Shown in pieces: positions 33,594 to 42,638 of a stretch of 62,118 nucleotides of DNA. The stretch is taken from positions 1-62,118 of the forward strand of contig PBSM01000214.1 in assembly GCA_002726245.1 (NCBI GenBank). Direction: 5' to 3'. A program made the position numbers and the translations under genes. The notes under the pieces are model-generated. The model searched no databases. It was not told the DNA's origin and saw only the letters and a program-made list of their open reading frames with translations. This DNA comes from Planctomycetaceae bacterium (GTDB lineage: Bacteria; Planctomycetota; Planctomycetia; Pirellulales; Pirellulaceae). Positions within the stretch are counted from its first letter, which is position 1, and every line of letters begins with the position of its first letter.

Positions 33594-33931
33594 GCTCGCG
33601 GACGCGCCAGCTTCGGCGCAAAGATTGATGAGGCTTGACGTTAACAGTCTGGCAATCTAGCGCGTGGGGGTATGCTTGTCAAGGATCACCAGATGTCCAC
33701 CCGCTCGTTCGTTTACTAATACAACCGTGGGCGACATAACATCCGATGCCGCGAGTTCACCTCTCGGATCGCGAACCGGAGAAAAAATAGAATTCTCGGC
33801 AGATTGATTCAAATCGTCATAGACCGAACGCCGATACCCACTCACGAGTTCCAGTAGTGCCTGCACGACTGGTGAATGGGGGGCTTGTAGTTACTGGTTC
33901 TAACAAGCCCAGACATGGAAGGTCAGCACGC
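33594..33931. other. divergent region between tex and a small gene
   Basis: This holds the upstream region of tex (minus strand) and of the small gene at 33932 (plus strand). The open frames inside it have no recognisable product. No clear promoter box pair is seen. Confidence 0.4.
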
Positions 33932-34177
33932 ATGGCTCAACCCCGGCTCCGAATCTACTACGGTCCCTCCGAGGAACAAACAGCTACCGTTCACGCTAGC
34001 GAGGAGCGGGTAAATACGGTCACCGTACCACTCGGCGACATCTTCCCGTTGCTCGCTGATGCGTTGCAAAACGAAAGCTCCTGGCTTCGCGATTTCGAAG
34101 ACGACGAGATTACGATATCGAGTGACCTGTACGAGGTGGTGCTTGCATATCAGCACTTCCGCCGGCCCTCCGCGTGA
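33932..34177 (+). CDS. small conserved hypothetical protein
   Basis: The 81-residue product from the ATG at 33932 (MAQPRLRIYYGPSEEQ) has two short beta strands (RLRIYYG and NTVTVPLGDIFPLLADAL) and a helical, acidic end (WLRDFEDDEITISSDLYEVV). I do not recognise the family. A strong terminator 28 bases after the stop supports it as a real transcribed gene. The open frame extends 25 codons upstream, but those look non-coding. Confidence 0.6.
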   Translation: MAQPRLRIYYGPSEEQTATVHASEERVNTVTVPLGDIFPLLADALQNESSWLRDFEDDEITISSDLYEVVLAYQHFRRPSA

Positions 34178-34205
34178 CGAGCGGGTGGACGATAGGAGGT
34201 CGATG

Positions 34206-34228
34206 CCCGGCTCAGGCCGGGCTTTTTC
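34206..34228 (+). terminator. intrinsic terminator
   Basis: GCCCGGC, a 4-base loop and GCCGGGC followed by TTTTT make a standard Rho-independent terminator for the small gene just upstream. Confidence 0.88.
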
Positions 34229-34435
34229 ATGCGCTAACGGTTGTGGCGGTCATGCCGATCTCTCCGCAACACTCTTGAGGAACGACGTATAATTCCGAAG
34301 CGGCACGCCGGGCGTCTCGTCCGGCCGCAACAACGACAATGAACACGAAGCGCGGTGTCCCGACGAGACCGTACAACGTTCCGGTCGCCGCCAGACTATC
34401 CAGCCGCCGAAAGAATCAAATAGATACTGAGCACC

Positions 34436-35449
34436 ATGAACGACGCCCGAGCTAACAATAACGAAGAGACGGACGGAAACGCCCGGCAGGAACTCCGCAC
34501 GGGAGACCTGATCAGCACTATCAAGGACTACGCGGATAAACTCCAGCAAGATGGATCGACGCGTGGCGATCTGAAGATCCTCAGCCGCACGCTGCGCGAA
34601 CTACGGTACGCCTTCAAGATCTTCGCTCCGTACCGTCGAAGTCGGAAGGCCACGATCTTTGGGTCCGCACGAACCGCACCGGAGGAGCCGGCCTATCAGC
34701 AAGCCGTAGCTCTTGGGAGCGCCCTCGCCAGGCAAGACTGGATGGTCATCACGGGAGCGGGTGACGGAATCATGGGCGCGGGCCACGAAGGAGCTGGCCG
34801 CGAGCATTCGATGGGCTTGAACATCATGCTGCCTTTCGAGCAGTCCGCCAACAAGACAATTGACGGCGACTCGAAGCTTGTCCACATGAAGTACTTCTTC
34901 ACGCGAAAACTCATGTTCGTGAAAGAGTGCGATGCAGTTGTTTGTTTGCCGGGAGGTTTCGGCACGCTTGACGAAGGACTCGAAGTACTCACGCTCTTGC
35001 AGACCGGCAAGCACGACATGATGCCGGTCGTTCTGCTCGACGCGCCGGGTGGCAGCTACTGGAAAGCACTCGACTGCTTCATTCGCGAGCACGTACTCAC
35101 CGCCAAACTGATCTCCGAAGAAGACCTTAGTCTGTACAAGGTGACCGACTCCTGCGAAGAGGCCGTCGAGGAAGTTCTTGGCTTCTACCGGCGCTATCAC
35201 AGTATGCGTTACGTCCGGCAAGAGCTCGTTCTGCGATTGAACGCGGAGCTTTCGGAAGAAGAGTTTGCGGAGATCGAGAATCGCTTCGGCAAGATTGTTA
35301 CCGAGGGAGGCTTCCGCCGATCAGCGCCCCTCAAAGCGGAGAAAGACGAGCCTGAGTTGGCCGACAAGCCGCGATTGGTTTTTCAATTCAATCGCCGCAA
35401 CCTCGGGCAACTGCGTCAACTGATCGACTTCATTAACGCCGGCGCGTAG
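34436..35449 (+). CDS. LOG-family protein
   Basis: The 337-residue protein has the LOG / lysine decarboxylase-like motif PGGFGTLDE at 172-180, the nucleotide-binding region WMVITGAGDGIMGAGHEGA (103-121) and the conserved FFTRK. LOG enzymes cleave cytokinin nucleotides or related nucleoside monophosphates. It is longer than the basic family (about 190 residues), with an N-terminal helical part (20-70) and a C-terminal extension (about 250-337) that includes LRLNAELSEEEFAEIENRFG. The stop is 8 bases from the end of the convergent giant gene. Confidence 0.88.
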   Translation: MNDARANNNEETDGNARQELRTGDLISTIKDYADKLQQDGSTRGDLKILSRTLRELRYAFKIFAPYRRSRKATIFGSARTAPEEPAYQQAVALGSALARQDWMVITGAGDGIMGAGHEGAGREHSMGLNIMLPFEQSANKTIDGDSKLVHMKYFFTRKLMFVKECDAVVCLPGGFGTLDEGLEVLTLLQTGKHDMMPVVLLDAPGGSYWKALDCFIREHVLTAKLISEEDLSLYKVTDSCEEAVEEVLGFYRRYHSMRYVRQELVLRLNAELSEEEFAEIENRFGKIVTEGGFRRSAPLKAEKDEPELADKPRLVFQFNRRNLGQLRQLIDFINAGA

Positions 35450-35457
35450 CGTTTGGA

Positions 35458-38400
35458 TCACTTGTCCGCGGCGTTGCGCCGGAGCTTTCGCAATCGCAAC
35501 CTCGCACGATTGATCGGCCGATCATTCGCCTCGATCGCTTCACGAACTCGGCGGCGCCAGGGCAGAGCTACACCCACAAGCGGCAACAGAATCGAGGCGT
35601 CCGGAGAAGCAGCTCCATCCGCATCGTTAGGCACGGGCGGTGGTGCATCGTCAATGAATGGGTTCCGCGCGTCATCGCCTTCCAGACCGGCAGCACCGGG
35701 CACTCGTTCGACGTTGATCCCTTCATCACTTCCAGGCTGCCTCTCGCCGACACCTTCGCGGAAGTTGGGTGGAACAACGCGTCCCTCATAGATGTGACAC
35801 TCCAGAATCAAACGCACTCGGCCGGTTCGCACTTCTTCGAGATAGATGCGGTAGTGCCCGTTGGGGAAGGTCCGCTCACGGAACAGACCCAGCGGGTCGT
35901 CAAGCCTGATGAGGGGCAAGCCAAACTCCTCGCTCGCTTCGCTCCTCGCCACATTATCAACGACTCGCATAAACAAACGATACTCTTCAAACGCATCGCC
36001 CTCGAACGTGGCCACCACGAACTCGTAATGAGCACTTGTCGAGACACTGCTCGCCGACGTCGATTGGGTGACGAGAATCTCCGTCGATTCTCGCGATTCA
36101 ACGGGAACGATGATACTCTCGACGACCTTGACGAAGAAATTGACGCCCGCCCCAGGGTTGGTCAGCACGTCATTAGCAGTCGCGACGAGTTCCTCGGAAC
36201 CATTTCGGAAGAATTGGATTCCGTTGAAGATGCTCGAGCCGTCGCTAGGAAGCCCAAGGTCCAAGAATTCCTCGCCTTCCGCACGCGCATCGTAACGGAG
36301 TTCCGCGCGGATAGGAGTGGGCGCGGCAGGATCTTTAGGATCCGGCGGGGCGAGGAATGTGTGGTGGACGTAGTAGACGCCGACATTACCATCGACACCG
36401 CTATCGAACCGTGCTGTGATCGTCCCATCCGGCGTGATGTTGGAGGGACCTCCGCTGGATCCGAAAAAGCCCAGGCTGGCTTCAGGGTTCCCCGGTATCG
36501 TGTAGTTCTCGATCGTTCCGTCGTCCCAATCAACAGTCACGTGCCAATTCCGCTCCAGGTGCGAGGTCGTTCCGATTCGGATCTCAATAATCCCGCGACC
36601 TTTTTCATCAACGTCTGACCCACCTTGATCAACTCCGGCAATCGTAAAGAAGGGAGTCGAGTGGCTGGCGAATCTCGAATCCGTCTCGTGAACGGGATCG
36701 ACGTCGTCGGGCATGGGGTCAACATCAGGATTCGGGAAATTCGTCGCCTGCGGCGCAACTTCCTCGCGGATCGTGCGCAGTTCTTCGTCGAGGTCACGAA
36801 AGAACTGGTCCGGATCGGCTATTTCTTCGCCACTGCGCTCGAACGGCGGGAAATGCGTGGGATCAGCAAACTTAGGGCTCAATTCCGTCAACCCTGTCTC
36901 TCGGATACTCCGTTCAGCGTGTGTGCGGACGATGACATAATCCGTCTCGCCGTTTTCAATCAAGACATCACGCTGAGCGATCCCTCGAATCGCTCCCTCA
37001 TTCTCGACCGAGATCTCCGCCTGAGGTTCTGACAAGCTGTGATTGATGAGCAAGTCTTCGCCGGAGATCAAGAAGACCCAGCCATTGCCTCCGCGGTTTT
37101 GCACGGGCTGGTTGACCGTCAAGTCGCCGGCAAGTTCCGCTCGCAACGTTGTATGTCCGCCCGCATCGTTCAGAATTGGAGCCTCTACATCGATCGCACC
37201 AACGTGGATGATCTCAATGTCGCCACCCAACTTTGCCGGCGCGTTGCTTGGCCCTCCGCTCACACCCGACAACGTACCAACATGGCCAATCGTCAACGTC
37301 GTCCCAGCCGCATTCTCGACTCGAACACCACCCCCAAGTTCATTCTTCGCGGCGAGCGTGTTAACTGCAGTATCGATTGGGTTGTCCGTTCCGATTCCAG
37401 CACTAGCGTGCAACGCCACTTGATAGGCAACGATATCGGCTCCGCCGGTGTCACCGCCATCGACGATGGAACCGCTGGCTGACGTCAACGAGACGATACT
37501 CGTCGTCACTAGCCGGCCAAGCGTGATGTCTTCGTCCGCAAAGATGCCGATGTTGGCGTCTCCAGCGTTCAACACCGCGCCGTCGGCCAGTGTGACGGCA
37601 CCGCCACTTCCCGAATCGGCCACAGCATCCGCATCCGCAACGACGGTAATTGTGGATACGTTAGTGGTGACGCTTGCCGCAACAGTGAACGACACATCAT
37701 CATCAGCCAGCAAATCAACCGTGCCCATTCCAGTCGTGAGGCTGCTGTTGATCCGAATGTCGTCCGTAACATCGATCAAGACAGGCCCGCTGTTCGTCCT
37801 TGTGTCAAACGCGGCGTTGATCGTGACGATGCCGGTCGCAAGATTGACACCGGCTGCATCCTTGACCGTGACCGGTCCATCAAACCGAGTCTCGCCAGTC
37901 CCAGCTATCTGCCTCAACGAGTTGATTCGCGCCGAACTCTCGAAGCTCACGTCGTCGGCATCTGCGATCGTGACGTCGCCGAGGCCCACCTGTCCGCCGA
38001 CAGCGCCAACGAATTCAACATCACCTGCTCCCGTCGAGAAGTGAAGATGTTCTTGGCAATCAGTTGCGCCGTCAATCGTACCCTCAAAGCGAACGGTACC
38101 GAAACCGCTTCCCGTATCGAAAAGCAGATCGTCCAACGCGACAACGGCATCCGTGAACGTGACATCATCATCGCTGGTTGTGATGTTGGCGGCAGTCTGA
38201 ACCGATCCGCCGCCATCTTGCAGGAACGAGCCGCTCAAGTTCATATCGGTCGCGTCGGCGATATCGAGCATCCTCGAAGCGCTAATCGCCACACGGCCGT
38301 CGCCACTTGTTTGAATAGCATTATTCAGGTTGACGTTCGCGGCCGAAACGTCGATGCCAACTTCGGTGACATCGTTGGTATCGATCGTCCCCTTGAAAGT

Positions 38401-41400
38401 CGTCGTTCCCGCGCCAGGAGCTTGCGAGATGCGATTCACTATGATCGCCGCATCCGCTGTGACGTCGTTCGCATTTACGACGTGCAGCGGCCCAAGTCGC
38501 ATCACACCGCCGATGACATCACCGAACTGAATGTCCCCAGAAGTACCAGCATTCAACGTCAGCTTCTCGATGCCATCACCTTCGCCATCAAGCGTCGAAT
38601 CGAACGTGATATCCGCTCCCGCGTTGTTGCCAGCTCCCGTCGTATCGAGCAGCACGTCCGCGGCGTTACCATCCGTCAGCGTGATCGAGCTTCCGAACGA
38701 GATCGTGGCACCCGTCGTGACGATACTCGCGGAAGTCTCCACGCTTCCGCCGCCGCTTTCGCTGAAAAAGCCTTCTAGCTGCATATCAGCCGAATCATTA
38801 ATGTCGAGCAGCCCGAAATGCGTGACCGACACTCGTCCATCGCCGGCGGTCGCAACAGTCTCATCGAAGACGAAGTTTGTCCCTATTAGCTCAACGCCGA
38901 TTCGCGTCGGGTCGGTTGTGGTAATCGAGTCGATAAAGTGTGTCGTTCCCGAGCCTGCATCCTGTGCGATCCTCGCCGCATCTACACTTGCTTGCAGCGT
39001 TACATCAGTCGCCGACATGAATCGCAGTTCGCCAAGTGGGTTTGTCGCGCCAACCGCGGCGGCGAAAGTCGCGTTCCCCTGGTTGAGCGTAATCTTCACG
39101 TCATTGGCTTCGCCAGCTTGGCTATCAAACGTCGAGTTGCTGCTGAAGTTCAGATCGCCGCCGCCTGTTTCCGTGTTAATCGTGATGTTCGTCCGTACCT
39201 CAACAGGGCCATCAATGCTGATGTTGTCACCCGACGTCTCGACTGCTAGTGCCGCACCACCACCGTTAAGTGCGATTCCGCCAACGATGGTCTCTACCGA
39301 TCCTATCGCGATCGGGCCATCCGTCAGTGTCTGAGACACCGGGCCCCTGCCGCCAACAACATCACTATCCGCTCCACCGATCTCAACACCGCCTGCGGCG
39401 CGTTCAATCGTCAGCGATCCAAGTCGTTGATTCTCGCCGATGTTTGCATTAAGAGAGATCTGTCCATCGCCGGCGTCGAACGTTACGTTGTTACGTTCAT
39501 CGCTTGTCGTTGCACTTGGGCCATCGTCGCTATCCAGACTCGCGGCGCTCGTGAGCAATGTGTCACCATCGCCCATGCTCGTGTCGAACAACACATCGCT
39601 CTGAGCTCGTAAAGCTCCGTTCAGCCGGATGTCGCCATCGTTTACCTGCAGCGCAACTGGATTGTCACCGCCGTTCAGTGCGATACCGAAGGCGCCCGCA
39701 AGCGACGAAGTCCCAGCGGCCTCCGTTCCCACTCCGATATCGATCCCATTCCGTGTTCGCACCAAGTTTACCGGCCCGCCAACACCGTCGGACAGACGGC
39801 TGCTCGTAGTGCCACCAAACGCAACGTGCCCGATCGTTGCGATCTCGAGAGAGCTAAGCGGATTTATTCCGCCTATGTCGGCGTTGAAATATGTCTTTGC
39901 GCCGGTGCCAGTGACATCAAGCCGCAAGCCACTAGTCGTTCCCGCGGCACTGTTGATCGTCGAGTCTTGTGCGAAGACAACGTCTGCGTCAACCGTTGCG
40001 GTTGTGAGCTGCAAACCTGTCGCTAACTCGACCGGACCGAGGATCGAAGTTGTTAGCCCCGTTGATAGAGTCGTGCCCCGCGTCGGCGATCCGGTGAACA
40101 CCGTTCGTGTCGGGCTTGTGGTGTCGAATCCGATGCGAAAGTCACTGACGTTGATCGTTTCAACTGGCCCCTGTGCACCAGCGCCGGGCGTCTCCGTCCG
40201 CGCTTCGCCAAAGAAGATCTCGCCTTCAGTCACAACTGACAGATGCAGCGCGGGACCAGCCGCGGCAATGTCTTCGTTGAAACGAACAGCTCCTGTGCCT
40301 GCTCGGACGTTCAGTGTACCGAACAGCGTGCTGCTAATCGGCGCATCGTTCGTGAAGATCACATCGCCGGCACCCGATCGCGTGTCAAACGTCACGCTGG
40401 GACCGCTGAGCGCATCGAAGAGCAACGGTCCGTTCAAACGGATATCAGCACCGTCCGTCCGTAAGAATGTAACCACATCATTGTGCAGGATAATTCCCGT
40501 TCCACCAATCACGTTTGAACCAGTTCCGATATCAATTCCATTCGAGGCTTCGAAACGCGGCACAAAGACAGTGCCTGTCGAGCCGAGCGCCACGCCGCCG
40601 TCGGCGCGATCAACGATCAGGCGACCTAGTGGCTCATTCCGTCCCACGGAGTCATCGAAGAAAACGCTGCCCTCTCCAACATTCAACAACAAGTCATTCT
40701 GTTCCCCAGATTGACTGTCAACGTTGCCGTTATCGCCCTGCATGGTGAATCGGACGTTGCCATCCCTTGGCCCTGTGTCGATCGAGACGTTACTTCTCAG
40801 TTCAACATCCGAAGCGTTGAAGAATACGTCGTCGCCTGTCGTCGTGACGAACGTCGTGTTGCCGTCACCCGCATCGAAGACGACGCTGCTCGCGTCAACA
40901 ATCGTGATTGGCCCGGTGGACCGAATAACTTCAACGGGCCCCGTTTCACCCGCCGTTTCGACACTCGCACCGCCAAACAAAACATCGCCTGCACTGAGAA
41001 TATCAAGTTCGGCCAACGGTGTTGTTCGCCCGATGTCTTCATTGAACGCAACGGTGCCTCGAAAGGTATCGATCGTTAGCTTACGAATCGCGTTTGGCTG
41101 GCTGTCGAGCGGTGCATCAGCAGTCAGCGTCAAGTTGCCGCCGTTGGTGAGGACATTCACATCCGTAAACAGTTGCGTTTCGCCATTCCAACGAACGTTG
41201 CCGCCGTTCGTTGTCATGGTCAGCAAGTTGGCAGCTCCGCCATTGAGTTGAATCCCAACGCCACCGATCGTCGTCGCGCTTCCGATGTTAATATCGGCTT
41301 GTGATCGGATCTGTGAGACGCCGGCTTTGTCACCAAAGATCACACCGTTGGCAGCTTCAGTAACTGTAAGCGATCCCAGACTCTGATCCCCTGCCGCGCC

Positions 41401-42327
41401 ATCGCCGACGTCTCCACTGAAAGTGATGCTGCCGTTCGTCGCCGTCGCAGTGAGGCTGTGATGAGCATCTGCTGCGCTATCGACCGTATCATTGAACCGA
41501 ATGCCGGTCGTTCCCGTGTCCGTCAGACTAACACTGTTGGCAAGCATCACGGGGTCGTGGAAGGTGATGGTGTTGCCAGACGCAGTGATGTCAGCATTGA
41601 TCTCGCTGTGTCCCGCCGCATCCGTCCGTAGGCTGTCGAGCGGGTTCACCCCGCCGACTTCACCGCCAAAGAGAGTCAAACCGGAGGCATTTACAATCAG
41701 TGACGATCCCGTGCTGCCATCACCATCGTCGTTTATCATACCGGCGAAAACAACATCCTCGCCGGTCAACGTCACATTGTTCGTCAAAGAAACATTGCTC
41801 GCGAACGAGATCCCCAGGCCAGTGGCTTCGAGATTCGCTCCTAATTCCACGTCGAGCGAATCGAGCGCGATCCCGCCGTTATCGACTCGTGTGATCGATT
41901 CGTTGACGCTTGCTAACTCGATCGAGTCCTCAACGCGAAACCCATCCCGTAATACGATCGGTGTGTCGAGGATGAATCGCTGGTTCGGAGTGGCATCGCC
42001 GCGAACGACAATCGAGCGCACGTCGCTCATCCGGACTTGGCTCGGCCCGCCGCCATCGATTTCGATATCGATTGCGTTGTTGCCGGAATCTTCGATCGAT
42101 ACATCGCCGTTGTCGTTAGAGAGCGTCGCAATGTCTTCTGTGTTCGTGATCTCGACTTCCAATTCGCCAGTAGCACTCAAGAACGCCGCCGAGACGTCGA
42201 GCACTCGCCGCTCCTCCAACTTCCGCAACGACAGGCGAACCGGTTCGAGCAACTCGCGACGCACAGACCTTTCGCGCTGTCGCCTTCGGCGTGAGAGAAG
42301 GTTTCGAGTCCAGTTCGGCAATTGCAT
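35458..42327 (-). CDS. giant repeat-rich surface protein with LEPR-like N-terminus
   Basis: The protein has 2,289 residues. The basic N-terminus (LSRRRRQRERSVRRELL, then LEERRVLDVSAAFL) is the planctomycete LEPR-like sorting motif. The body (about 60-1830) is made of beta-helix-like repeats with units such as GGTGIILHNDVVTFLRTDGA, ADIRLNGPLLF and GAVRFNEDI, returning every 110-120 residues. A PKD-like region (WHVTVDWDDGTIENYTI) follows. The C-terminus has a membrane stretch (SILLPLVGVALPW) and a basic tail, a form resembling PEP-CTERM-type sorting. It is probably an exported adhesin or sheath protein. It follows the dockerin giant gene on the same strand with a repeat in between. Confidence 0.85.
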   Translation of the reverse strand: MQLPNWTRNLLSRRRRQRERSVRRELLEPVRLSLRKLEERRVLDVSAAFLSATGELEVEITNTEDIATLSNDNGDVSIEDSGNNAIDIEIDGGGPSQVRMSDVRSIVVRGDATPNQRFILDTPIVLRDGFRVEDSIELASVNESITRVDNGGIALDSLDVELGANLEATGLGISFASNVSLTNNVTLTGEDVVFAGMINDDGDGSTGSSLIVNASGLTLFGGEVGGVNPLDSLRTDAAGHSEINADITASGNTITFHDPVMLANSVSLTDTGTTGIRFNDTVDSAADAHHSLTATATNGSITFSGDVGDGAAGDQSLGSLTVTEAANGVIFGDKAGVSQIRSQADINIGSATTIGGVGIQLNGGAANLLTMTTNGGNVRWNGETQLFTDVNVLTNGGNLTLTADAPLDSQPNAIRKLTIDTFRGTVAFNEDIGRTTPLAELDILSAGDVLFGGASVETAGETGPVEVIRSTGPITIVDASSVVFDAGDGNTTFVTTTGDDVFFNASDVELRSNVSIDTGPRDGNVRFTMQGDNGNVDSQSGEQNDLLLNVGEGSVFFDDSVGRNEPLGRLIVDRADGGVALGSTGTVFVPRFEASNGIDIGTGSNVIGGTGIILHNDVVTFLRTDGADIRLNGPLLFDALSGPSVTFDTRSGAGDVIFTNDAPISSTLFGTLNVRAGTGAVRFNEDIAAAGPALHLSVVTEGEIFFGEARTETPGAGAQGPVETINVSDFRIGFDTTSPTRTVFTGSPTRGTTLSTGLTTSILGPVELATGLQLTTATVDADVVFAQDSTINSAAGTTSGLRLDVTGTGAKTYFNADIGGINPLSSLEIATIGHVAFGGTTSSRLSDGVGGPVNLVRTRNGIDIGVGTEAAGTSSLAGAFGIALNGGDNPVALQVNDGDIRLNGALRAQSDVLFDTSMGDGDTLLTSAASLDSDDGPSATTSDERNNVTFDAGDGQISLNANIGENQRLGSLTIERAAGGVEIGGADSDVVGGRGPVSQTLTDGPIAIGSVETIVGGIALNGGGAALAVETSGDNISIDGPVEVRTNITINTETGGGDLNFSSNSTFDSQAGEANDVKITLNQGNATFAAAVGATNPLGELRFMSATDVTLQASVDAARIAQDAGSGTTHFIDSITTTDPTRIGVELIGTNFVFDETVATAGDGRVSVTHFGLLDINDSADMQLEGFFSESGGGSVETSASIVTTGATISFGSSITLTDGNAADVLLDTTGAGNNAGADITFDSTLDGEGDGIEKLTLNAGTSGDIQFGDVIGGVMRLGPLHVVNANDVTADAAIIVNRISQAPGAGTTTFKGTIDTNDVTEVGIDVSAANVNLNNAIQTSGDGRVAISASRMLDIADATDMNLSGSFLQDGGGSVQTAANITTSDDDVTFTDAVVALDDLLFDTGSGFGTVRFEGTIDGATDCQEHLHFSTGAGDVEFVGAVGGQVGLGDVTIADADDVSFESSARINSLRQIAGTGETRFDGPVTVKDAAGVNLATGIVTINAAFDTRTNSGPVLIDVTDDIRINSSLTTGMGTVDLLADDDVSFTVAASVTTNVSTITVVADADAVADSGSGGAVTLADGAVLNAGDANIGIFADEDITLGRLVTTSIVSLTSASGSIVDGGDTGGADIVAYQVALHASAGIGTDNPIDTAVNTLAAKNELGGGVRVENAAGTTLTIGHVGTLSGVSGGPSNAPAKLGGDIEIIHVGAIDVEAPILNDAGGHTTLRAELAGDLTVNQPVQNRGGNGWVFLISGEDLLINHSLSEPQAEISVENEGAIRGIAQRDVLIENGETDYVIVRTHAERSIRETGLTELSPKFADPTHFPPFERSGEEIADPDQFFRDLDEELRTIREEVAPQATNFPNPDVDPMPDDVDPVHETDSRFASHSTPFFTIAGVDQGGSDVDEKGRGIIEIRIGTTSHLERNWHVTVDWDDGTIENYTIPGNPEASLGFFGSSGGPSNITPDGTITARFDSGVDGNVGVYYVHHTFLAPPDPKDPAAPTPIRAELRYDARAEGEEFLDLGLPSDGSSIFNGIQFFRNGSEELVATANDVLTNPGAGVNFFVKVVESIIVPVESRESTEILVTQSTSASSVSTSAHYEFVVATFEGDAFEEYRLFMRVVDNVARSEASEEFGLPLIRLDDPLGLFRERTFPNGHYRIYLEEVRTGRVRLILECHIYEGRVVPPNFREGVGERQPGSDEGINVERVPGAAGLEGDDARNPFIDDAPPPVPNDADGAASPDASILLPLVGVALPWRRRVREAIEANDRPINRARLRLRKLRRNAADK

Positions 42328-42462
42328 CGCAGGTCCGGCGGTGACTCGGCGAGAAGATTCAGGAACGCACTTAACCAGCCGTAGAATAACGAGTTCTGGC
42401 GAAGATGTTGTAACCTTTGATTATCGTTGCTGATACAGAAACGGTCAAACAATCGGCTCCGA

Positions 42463-42588
42463 AGTAGCCATCACGCTCCGCGTGATGATAGCGGCGCGGC
42501 GAGATCGCGTTGTTACGCCAATCCAGTTGGAACTGAAAACTGAGTCGTGCGATGTTCCGCTTTCATCACGCGGAGCGTGACGGCTACT
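42463..42588. repeat. nested inverted repeat between the two giant genes
   Basis: Two 26-base arms (42463-42488 and 42563-42588) pair with one mismatch. Each arm holds its own perfect hairpin (CATCACGC, 3-base loop, GCGTGATG, or its equivalent). It lies in the 311-base gap between the giant genes; the rest of that gap shows no gene. Confidence 0.85.
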
Positions 42589-42638
42589 CACTACAATCGC
42601 CACAATCGGCAATTCGTGACATTGGCAATGCGTCGAGT

